NCBI GenBank assembly: GCA_017463185.1
Contig: JAFTPS010000010.1
Coordinates: 1 to 64,000 of the forward strand
Origin: Alphaproteobacteria bacterium
Lineage (GTDB): Bacteria; Pseudomonadota; Alphaproteobacteria; Rs-D84
Direction of reading: 5' to 3'
DNA length: 64,000 bases
Below the pieces are notes generated by a model, which was given only the letters and a program-made list of their open reading frames with translations, was not told where the DNA came from and did no database searches. Both the position numbers and the translations under genes were made by a program. Shown in pieces: positions 57,514 to 64,000 of this stretch (position 1 is the first letter of the stretch; each line of letters starts with the position of its first letter).

Positions 57514-58884
57514 TTAGTCCAGTGTTCTTAAACTGATTTTATCTTCGTCCACTATAACTAATTTGCCTATGTTTATATGAAAGCGACGTGCGGCATTAAA
57601 CGCATCACGTTGGCCAAACAATTGGTTGTCAAAGATTGGAAATACACCGCGTGCCAAACATAATTGGTTCGCAATAGCCGATTCATTACATACCGCGATA
57701 ACCGGAATGTCTGGTTTGCGACAGGATATCTGGGTTGTGGCAATGGTGTCTCGCGCAAATACAACAATGGCTGATGCTTTGTTCAAATATGCCATAGATG
57801 CCACACTGCGTGACCAATCATTTTCTGGAATGTTTTCAACACGCGACCAATCATATGGATTAGCAATCGCATCAGCATCTGCATACGCCAGAATTTTATA
57901 CATTGTTTCAATCGCGTTTACAGGGTTGATGCCGATTGTTGTCTCTTCGGATGTCATTGTGGAATCTGCGCGCAGGTATGCCGCATTTGCCACATCGGTA
58001 ATTTCGGCACGTGTTGGGAATTCACTGCTGACCATAGACCCCAACATTTGGGTTGCAACAATAACTGGTTTATTCATTTTGCGGCATTCACGAATGATAT
58101 GACGGGAAATAGCGGGAACTTCTTCAAATGGTACTTCTACGGCCAAGTCTCCGCGTGCAATCATAATCGCATCGGCTGCGGCGGCAATATCGGTAATGCG
58201 TTCAACAGCGTTTGGTCGTTCAATTTTTGCAACAATCTTTATTGGGTGTGAAGTGCGCGCGGTTATAAAATCACGAACTTCGGCAACATCTTCTGGTTTT
58301 TGTACAAAAGAAATCGCAACTAAATCTGGATTCTTTGTTATTGCGTATTCCAGGTCTGTACGGTCCTTGGGGGTCAGAACTGATGTCGCTATTTCTGTGT
58401 CTGGTAAATTAAATCCGCGACGTGACCATATTTCTGTTCCGCGAACAACAGTTGTTTCTACTTTGTTCGGGCTTACACAATCAACGCGCATTTCAATTTT
58501 TCCATCGTTTAATAAAACACGGTCGCCTGCCTTTAAAGAACCCAAAACATCGCTGTCTGGCAATTGAACACGCGTGCTGTCACCCGGGGTTGCATCAGAA
58601 TCAAATGTGAATTTTTGTCCAATGGTCAATGGATATTTATCCTCGGTTGCAAAGTTCCCTATACGATGCTTGGGGCCTTGCAGGTCAATCATAACCGCCA
58701 CTGGTGTATTCAACTCGGCCGAGATTTCACGAATCATATCAATTTTGCGTCCCTGAACATCCCCTGTGTCGTGGCTAAAATTCAAACGACATACATTTAC
58801 GCCCGCGCTTATCATTCGGGTCAGGGTGGCTCTGTCCTCGCACTTTGGACCAATAGAAGCAGTGATTTTTGTATATTTATTCAT
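57514..58884 (-). CDS. pyk: Pyruvate kinase
   Basis: 456 residues. Barrel motifs are ITASIGPKCEDRATL, CRLNFSHDTGDVQ, VMIDLQGPKHRIGNF, the signature IKIVAKIERPNAVERI, then MIARGDLAVEVPFEEVP and the nucleotide site KPVIVATQMLGSM, with the final ATPase-like C-terminal domain containing AIVVFARDT. It forms pyruvate and ATP from phosphoenolpyruvate. Length is at the lower end for the family. Own transcript. Confidence 0.97.
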   Translation of the reverse strand: MNKYTKITASIGPKCEDRATLTRMISAGVNVCRLNFSHDTGDVQGRKIDMIREISAELNTPVAVMIDLQGPKHRIGNFATEDKYPLTIGQKFTFDSDATPGDSTRVQLPDSDVLGSLKAGDRVLLNDGKIEMRVDCVSPNKVETTVVRGTEIWSRRGFNLPDTEIATSVLTPKDRTDLEYAITKNPDLVAISFVQKPEDVAEVRDFITARTSHPIKIVAKIERPNAVERITDIAAAADAIMIARGDLAVEVPFEEVPAISRHIIRECRKMNKPVIVATQMLGSMVSSEFPTRAEITDVANAAYLRADSTMTSEETTIGINPVNAIETMYKILAYADADAIANPYDWSRVENIPENDWSRSVASMAYLNKASAIVVFARDTIATTQISCRKPDIPVIAVCNESAIANQLCLARGVFPIFDNQLFGQRDAFNAARRFHINIGKLVIVDEDKISLRTLD

Positions 58885-58976
58885 ATCTTATTTTCCTGAT
58901 TTAGTTTTTTTGTTTTCTTGATTTTTGCGTTTTATGGTATATCATAAAGTTATCAATTTAACAAGGGGAAAACAGA

Positions 58977-59225
58977 ATGAAACAAGCAAATCACGGTGCT
59001 ATTGACAATGCTCAGTTGGTCAGCATCATTGAACGTATTGAAAAATTAAACGAAGATACCGCCGCCATTGCCGCCGATATCAAAGAGATTTATAGCGAAG
59101 CGAAATCTGCGGGTTTTGACCCAAAATATATTCGTCAGATGATTCGTCTGCGTAAAATGGACCCAGATGAAATTGACGAAGCAGATGAGTTGACCCAAAT
59201 GTACCGCAACGCATTGGGACTGTAA
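58977..59225 (+). CDS. gapR: GapR family nucleoid protein (DUF2312)
   Basis: 82 residues. Matches the alphaproteobacterial GapR signature: SIIERIEKLNEDTAAIAADI, KEIYSEAKSAGFD and IRQMIRLRKMDPDEIDE. GapR binds overtwisted DNA ahead of replication and transcription forks. The start follows AAGGGGAAAAC. It ends in ATGA-type overlap with the RNHCP gene, an arrangement that suggests one transcript. It is also the main evidence for the class of this organism. Confidence 0.93.
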   Translation: MKQANHGAIDNAQLVSIIERIEKLNEDTAAIAADIKEIYSEAKSAGFDPKYIRQMIRLRKMDPDEIDEADELTQMYRNALGL

Positions 59226-59539
59226 TGAAATCTTTCACTAAAAAGATAGAAGATTTTAACTGCGCCCATTGTGGCGCAGTTGTTCGTGGCAATGGGTATA
59301 CAAATCATTGTCCGGAATGTTTATGGTCGCGTCACGTTGATAATAATCCGGGTGATCGTGCGGCGACTTGTGGTGGGATGATGCGTCCAATATCGGTTGT
59401 GCCAGATGGTACGCGATTTATAATTACACATAAATGTGAAATATGTGGCAAGGAAAAGCGTCAGCGTACATCAGACAATGATAATATGGATTCAATTATT
59501 GATTTGTCACGTAATGTTTCATTTATATTTGGTAAATGA
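59225..59539 (+). CDS. RNHCP domain protein
   Basis: 104 residues with two zinc-ribbon-type pairs: FNCAHCGAVVRGNGYTNHCP, then a CLWSRHVDNNPGDRAATCGG segment, and a second CEICGK knuckle. It matches the RNHCP domain, with Thr in place of Arg in the name-giving motif. Likely a small nucleic-acid-binding protein of unknown role. It starts on the last base of gapR, so translation is coupled. Confidence 0.85.
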   Translation: MKSFTKKIEDFNCAHCGAVVRGNGYTNHCPECLWSRHVDNNPGDRAATCGGMMRPISVVPDGTRFIITHKCEICGKEKRQRTSDNDNMDSIIDLSRNVSFIFGK

Positions 59540-59665
59540 TGCCAAAGATTATTGCGCAAATATGTGCCTTGGCCTGCAATAATAATTGTGATTTGATAAC
59601 AACTGGGTCGTCTGGTTTTTTTATCTGTTGACCACACATAATATTTTTTACTAATATTTAATTCA

Positions 59666-60850
59666 ATGAGAAGAATGTTGTTCCCTTTCATTGCGTTGTT
59701 ATTTTGTGCAACCGCGCACGCGGCCCAGTATCGTGCGGCTTTGGTTGCGGATATGGATACGGGGCGTGTCTTGTACCAGGAAAACGCAAATGAATTAAAT
59801 TACCCGGCCAGTCTTACAAAAATTATGACTTTGTATTTGACTTTTGATGCATTGGAACACGGTCGCTTGCATTTGGATGATTATTTAATAGTGTCCCAAT
59901 CCGCCGCCAATGCCGAGCCTGTAAAACTTGGACTGTCCGCCGGTTCTAAAATTCGGGTTGATGATGCAATAAAAGCGGTTGCGGTCCACAGTGCAAATGA
60001 TGTAGCGCGCGTGCTGGCCGAAAATTTAAAAGGTGGTCAAGAAGAATCTTTCGCGGACCTGATGACGCGCGTTGCACGTGAAATTGGATTGACGCGTACC
60101 CAGTTTGAAAATGCTTCTGGCTTACCTAATGATGATCATATGTCAACTGCGCGCGATATTGCATTATTGTCTATGGCGGTGTATAAACATTTTCCACAGT
60201 ATTGGCATTATTTTGGAATTAAATCTTGGACTTATAATGGAAAAACATATACTAATGGAAACCGTTTATTGACATCATTTAATGGATGCGATGGTATGAA
60301 AACGGGATATACTAAAAAATCAAAGTATTCACTTGTGGCAACCGCGCATCGCGGTGATAAGCACTTGATGTCGGTGGTTTTGGGTGCGGAAAACAAGGAT
60401 GTCCGTGCCAATGTTGCGGCCCAAATGTTGAACAAGGGGTTTTCTATGCTGACCACTGGTGCAGCCCCTGTTGCTGTTTCAACGCCGACCAAACCAATTG
60501 AATATTCTGCACCTCAACCTGTTTATCAGCCCCAGGCAATTACACCCCAGCCAACAACATTTGCAAATGCGTATAATGCTGCCACTGCCCAGGCAATGCC
60601 AAAATATACCGGTGCCGCTGTTACAGTTGGTGCGTCTGGTACGGGGGTTCAGTTTGGTGCTTTTTCGTCAGAGTCTGCCGCCACCACCCAGGTGGCAAAT
60701 GTTAAAAACAAATTGGGGGTCAGCGCGGTTGTTGAACCAACGGGCACGGGGTTGTATCGTGTGCGCACATATGGTTTAACGGAAAGCGCAGCCCAGCAAA
60801 TAAAATCATCCGCTGTCGCTAATGGCATTGACAGTTATGTTTTTCATTAG
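59666..60850 (+). CDS. D-alanyl-D-alanine carboxypeptidase with SPOR domain
   Basis: 394 residues with a signal peptide (ending AHA-AQ). Penicillin-binding motifs: SxxK in PASLTKIMT, SxN in HSANDVARVL and KTG in MKTGYTKKS. A Pro/Gln-rich linker leads to a C-terminal SPOR domain (VQFGAFSSESAATTQVANVK, GLYRVRTYG) that would bring it to denuded glycan at the septum. It trims pentapeptides in the periplasm. The usual amphipathic C-terminal anchor of DacA is replaced by SPOR. No strong ribosome binding site precedes the ATG. Confidence 0.92.
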   Translation: MRRMLFPFIALLFCATAHAAQYRAALVADMDTGRVLYQENANELNYPASLTKIMTLYLTFDALEHGRLHLDDYLIVSQSAANAEPVKLGLSAGSKIRVDDAIKAVAVHSANDVARVLAENLKGGQEESFADLMTRVAREIGLTRTQFENASGLPNDDHMSTARDIALLSMAVYKHFPQYWHYFGIKSWTYNGKTYTNGNRLLTSFNGCDGMKTGYTKKSKYSLVATAHRGDKHLMSVVLGAENKDVRANVAAQMLNKGFSMLTTGAAPVAVSTPTKPIEYSAPQPVYQPQAITPQPTTFANAYNAATAQAMPKYTGAAVTVGASGTGVQFGAFSSESAATTQVANVKNKLGVSAVVEPTGTGLYRVRTYGLTESAAQQIKSSAVANGIDSYVFH

Positions 60851-60866
60851 TATTTTATAAGTTATA

Positions 60867-61460
60867 ATGAATTCAAAAATTGAAAAGTTGATAAAATTAT
60901 TTGCAAAATTGCCGCGTGTTGGTTCACGCGGGGGGCAACGTATTGCCTTGGCTTTATTACAGGATAAAACTGGACGGGCGGCGAATCTGGCGACGGCACT
61001 GTTGGATGCGGCCGAAAATATTGCGCCGTGTTCGTGCTGTGGTGTTTTGACCGATCGTGGAACGATATGTGAATTTTGTCGTGATGCAACGCGGGCTAAT
61101 GGGCAACTGTGTGTTGTGCGTGACCTGTCCGATGTTTGGACGCTGGAAAAATCATCTGTGTTTCACGGGCGGTATCATATCATTGGTGGGTTGTTATCGG
61201 GTGCAAATGGGTGTTTGCCCCAGGATTTGAATATCGCAAATTTATCAGAACGCATCACAAATGAAAATATTACAGAAATAATTTTTGCCCTGCCCAATAC
61301 GGTAGAGGGTAAAACCACCCAACATTATATTATTTCTGCAATTGGTGCTGATAATGTTACATATTCTGAACTTGCCTCTGGTGTGCCTTTGGGTGGGGAA
61401 CTGGATTATATAGATGATGGAACTTTAACTCTTGCTTTTGGGGGGCGCAAGTCGTTATGA
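60867..61460 (+). CDS. recR: Recombination protein RecR
   Basis: 197 residues. N-terminal helix-hairpin-helix LIKLFAKLPRVGSRGGQRIA, Cys4 zinc finger CSCCGVLTDRGTICEFC, Toprim domain with VVRDLSDVWTLEKS and YHIIGGLLS, then a C-terminal VPLGGELDYIDDGTL. Works with RecO/RecF in gap repair. 4-base overlap with rsmA. Confidence 0.97.
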   Translation: MNSKIEKLIKLFAKLPRVGSRGGQRIALALLQDKTGRAANLATALLDAAENIAPCSCCGVLTDRGTICEFCRDATRANGQLCVVRDLSDVWTLEKSSVFHGRYHIIGGLLSGANGCLPQDLNIANLSERITNENITEIIFALPNTVEGKTTQHYIISAIGADNVTYSELASGVPLGGELDYIDDGTLTLAFGGRKSL

Positions 61461-62281
61461 CTGATTTAATTTCATCTTTGCCGCCTGTGTCTGAAATGAT
61501 GCGTGAATGTGGGTTAGAGCCCAAGAAACAGTTTGGTCAAAATTTCCTGTTTGATCTGAATTTAACTGGGCGTATCGCACGCAGTGTGCCAAATATTGAA
61601 TCCACCCCTGTCATAGAGGTTGGACCGGGCCCTGCGGGGTTGACACGTGCAATTTTAATGGCGGGTGCTCCGCGTGTTATAGCGATTGAAAAAGATAAAA
61701 CCACCGAACCGATTTTATCACGTATTGTGAATGCATCCGCTGGACGGTTGACCGTAATTTATGATGATGCATTACGGGTTGATTTTTCCACATTTGGGTT
61801 GGATGAATATGCGGTGTGTGCAAATCTGCCGTATAATGTTGGAACAGAATTATTGATTGGTTGGATTCATAAAATCGCATATGGCGAGCATATAAAATCA
61901 CTGACACTAATGTTCCAGCGCGAGGTTGCATATCGTATCACCGCGCGTCCTGGCGATAAGCATTATGGACGTCTGGCGGTATTGACTTCTTTGATTGCGG
62001 ACAGTCGAGTTTTATTTGATGTTCCAAACACTGCGTTTGTGCCGCGACCTAAGGTGCAAAGTGCAGTTGTTCAGATTATTCCAAATATGGCCAAAATTGC
62101 ACGTATTGTTGATTTAGACAAGATAGAACAAATAACCGCAAAATTGTTCGGACAACGGCGAAAAATGATACGCGGTATAATTCCAAATGTTGATTGGTCG
62201 CAATTTGGGTTGACTGGTACAGAACGCGCGGAAAATTTAACGCCGGAAATGTTTGCGTTGCTAGCAAAAAGTTTGTTATAA
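61457..62281 (+). CDS. rsmA: 16S rRNA dimethyladenosine transferase RsmA (KsgA)
   Basis: 274 residues. Start motif KKQFGQNFLFDLNLTGRIA, SAM-binding EVGPGPAGLTRAIL, acidic loop AIEKDK, catalytic ANLPYNVGTELLIG (N-L-P-Y) and FVPRPKVQSAVVQI. It dimethylates two adjacent adenines near the 3' end of 16S rRNA during ribosome assembly. Overlaps recR by 4 bases. Confidence 0.96.
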   Translation: MTDLISSLPPVSEMMRECGLEPKKQFGQNFLFDLNLTGRIARSVPNIESTPVIEVGPGPAGLTRAILMAGAPRVIAIEKDKTTEPILSRIVNASAGRLTVIYDDALRVDFSTFGLDEYAVCANLPYNVGTELLIGWIHKIAYGEHIKSLTLMFQREVAYRITARPGDKHYGRLAVLTSLIADSRVLFDVPNTAFVPRPKVQSAVVQIIPNMAKIARIVDLDKIEQITAKLFGQRRKMIRGIIPNVDWSQFGLTGTERAENLTPEMFALLAKSLL

Positions 62282-62306
62282 TCTTTTTACAGGACAGGGG
62301 GGGGAA

Positions 62307-64000
62307 ATGTCATTATCTTTATTAGCCTTTTTTGCAATAGTGTTCGTGCTGGTTTATTTATTGCGTATGGCCAAGATTGGTGCATTAGTTGCCTTTTTGT
62401 TTGCGGGTGTATTGTCCGGTCCATATATTTTTAATTTGTTTGAATTGACAACGGCTTGGACTTTCCTGGGTGATTTGGGAATCCTGTTTTTATGGTTTAC
62501 AATAGGTTTGGAAATCAATATGCGTCGCCTGTGGCAATTGCGTCGCACGATATTTGGATTTGGTGCGACCCAGGTTTTAATGGTTGCGATTATGTTATTC
62601 CCAATGTTGTTTGGTTTGACCAGTTGGTCTGTTATGGGGTGTGTAATGGTTGCTTTGATGTTGGCGATGTCCAGTACGTCCGAGGATTTGCAAATTCTGA
62701 CCGACCGCAATCAGCTAAACACCAATATGGGACGTCAAACTTTTTCAATTTTACTGTTCCAGGATTTATTATCTATTCCGTTGTTGGCAATGTTGCCAAT
62801 TTTTGCGGGCAAATCGTTTAATCTGGGCGCGTCGGCTATTGATGTTGCCGTTATTTCTGTTGCACTGGTAATATCTGTTATTGTTATTGGACGATTTGTA
62901 ATGACTCCATTATTACGTCAGGTTGCCAAATTAAAATCCAAAGAGGCTTTTTTACTGGCTGTAATGTTGAACATAGTGCTGTGGGCGGTGATAATGGAAT
63001 GGATGGGTATGCCCGCAGGATTGGGGGCATTTCTGGCTGGTATGTTGATGTCAGAAACACTTTACCGTCATCAAATCACGGTCCAGGTTTCGCCCTATGC
63101 AATGTTGTTCCTGGCGTTTTTCTTTATATCATTGGGAATGGGATTGAACCTGCCGCTGTTGGGACATAATTGGTATATAGTATTGGGCGGTCTGGTTGGG
63201 TTGGTTGCTGTAAAATTTATGGCGATGTTCATGGTCGCGCGTGTGCGTGGTGTATCAATGCCAGATGCAACAATGATTGCACTTATTCTGGCCCAGGGTG
63301 GTGAATTTGGCCTGTTGATGTTGCAAACTATGAAAAACAGTAATATTACCGCAATTCCATCCGCGCATGCCGAAATTTTAACAGCAATAATTATTTTATC
63401 CATTATGACAACGCCTGTGTTGTTGTGCCTGTATGATTATTTACAGCGTCGTGGTAAATTATTCCCCCAGCGTCATCCGCGCACATTGGATGATGCGGAT
63501 GCCACAATAAAACCAGATGTTATTGTGTGTGGCTTTGGACGTGTGGGGCAAATTATCTGTCAAATGCTTGATGCTCAATCTGTTCCATATGTGGCATTAG
63601 ACCTGGATATCAGTTCGGTTATGATGGGGCGCGAGCGTGGTTTTAATGTTGTTTATGGCGATGCGACAAACACAGATGTTTTGCGAGAGTTTGGTCTGTC
63701 CCCGCGTCGGATTCGTGCGGTGGTGGTTGCGCTGGATAATGCAACAACGGCGCGTGATACGATTTTGTCGGTTAAATCAATTGCACCGCGTATGAAAATT
63801 TTTGCCCGTGCGCGCAACCTGGCCGATTCTCAGATTTTACTGCGCGAAGGTGTCGCCACCGCAATGCCAGAAACCATAGAATCTTCTTTCTTTTTGGGCG
63901 TCAGTCTTTTGGACCATCTGGGCTGTTCCGAACGCGAATTAGAAAAATTGTTATGTGATATGCGTGCCGATAATTATGCCGCACTGGGCACGCCAATATC
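62307..64000 (+). CDS. KefB-type monovalent cation:proton antiporter (partial)
   Basis: Runs off the right edge; 564 codons visible from the ATG at 62307 behind GGGGGGG. The first 390 residues form a CPA2 membrane domain with about 12 helices (GDLGILFLWFTIGLEINMRR, LAMSSTSEDLQ, LAQGGEFGLLML). A TrkA-N domain follows (IVCGFGRVGQIICQMLD, VVYGDATNTDVLREFGL) that would bind NAD or glutathione adducts and gate transport. Likely potassium or sodium export in the inner membrane; the substrate is not certain. Confidence 0.9.
   Translation, partial: MSLSLLAFFAIVFVLVYLLRMAKIGALVAFLFAGVLSGPYIFNLFELTTAWTFLGDLGILFLWFTIGLEINMRRLWQLRRTIFGFGATQVLMVAIMLFPMLFGLTSWSVMGCVMVALMLAMSSTSEDLQILTDRNQLNTNMGRQTFSILLFQDLLSIPLLAMLPIFAGKSFNLGASAIDVAVISVALVISVIVIGRFVMTPLLRQVAKLKSKEAFLLAVMLNIVLWAVIMEWMGMPAGLGAFLAGMLMSETLYRHQITVQVSPYAMLFLAFFFISLGMGLNLPLLGHNWYIVLGGLVGLVAVKFMAMFMVARVRGVSMPDATMIALILAQGGEFGLLMLQTMKNSNITAIPSAHAEILTAIIILSIMTTPVLLCLYDYLQRRGKLFPQRHPRTLDDADATIKPDVIVCGFGRVGQIICQMLDAQSVPYVALDLDISSVMMGRERGFNVVYGDATNTDVLREFGLSPRRIRAVVVALDNATTARDTILSVKSIAPRMKIFARARNLADSQILLREGVATAMPETIESSFFLGVSLLDHLGCSERELEKLLCDMRADNYAALGTPI

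Overview
The window is a bacterial chromosome segment, most likely from a host-associated alphaproteobacterium. Support for the class comes from a GapR (DUF2312) homologue at 58977-59225 and from the general similarity of the housekeeping proteins. I suspect an uncultured gut lineage, because the window encodes a lysozyme inhibitor, a Slam surface-lipoprotein system, LicD-type surface decoration and many secreted Cys-rich proteins; that placement is inference. The standard code fits, since TGA is used as a stop. Base composition is moderately AT-rich and intrinsic terminators are frequent.

Layout. 1-655: 3' end of 23S rRNA, 5S rRNA and terminator. 700-5000: an accessory stretch of small genes (sigma-region-4-like protein, HExxH peptidase, GNAT, transglutaminase-like) with a degraded GNAT copy. 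5000-10735: methyladenine glycosylase, a dead transglutaminase-like paralogue, VIT-type transporter, phosphotransacylase and a large secreted Cys-containing protein. 10736-11390: non-coding palindromes and repeats. 11428-19299: cell envelope block (PBP1A, MliC-like inhibitor, MraY-FtsW-MurG, OmpA-like protein, ComF). 19296-27502: small secreted or membrane proteins, ValRS, acyl-ACP thioesterase, tRNA-Glu and a phosphotransferase. 27620-36200: accessory region with HD proteins, a Fic regulator with its own operator array, a Slam operon with two surface lipoproteins, an integrase fragment and tRNA-Gln. 36197-44181: an 813-aa coiled-coil protein, then MarR-TolC-adaptor-RND. 44274-48221: HAD phosphatase, RmuC, Def-Fmt-TruA. 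48253-54627: secreted protein, ComEC, and a LicD / IspD-like / epimerase glycan cluster. 54920-64000: PyrG, a secreted Cys-rich protein, pyruvate kinase, GapR, RNHCP protein, D,D-carboxypeptidase with SPOR domain, RecR, RsmA and a KefB-type antiporter running off the end.

The main unexplained signal is a dispersed family of about 170-250 nt structured 5' leaders. Four close copies lie upstream of 27620-28057(-), the Slam operon (-), 36197-38626(+) and 48253-49080(-). Two divergent copies lie upstream of 56520-57179(-) and 2002-2868(+). Each holds three strands, the middle one able to pair upstream or downstream, and ends in an intrinsic terminator placed directly before the ribosome binding site. 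This is the architecture of a transcription attenuator or riboswitch, and most of the controlled genes encode surface or secreted proteins. In the four close copies the predicted transcript begins with an 8-bp hairpin whose pairing is kept by compensatory changes.

Other notable points: an RND permease that lacks the proton-relay residues and sits next to an adaptor too short to hold an alpha-hairpin; a Fic protein with Gln in place of the catalytic His and a symmetric four-site operator over its promoter; and an MraY-FtsW-MurG cluster without MurD.
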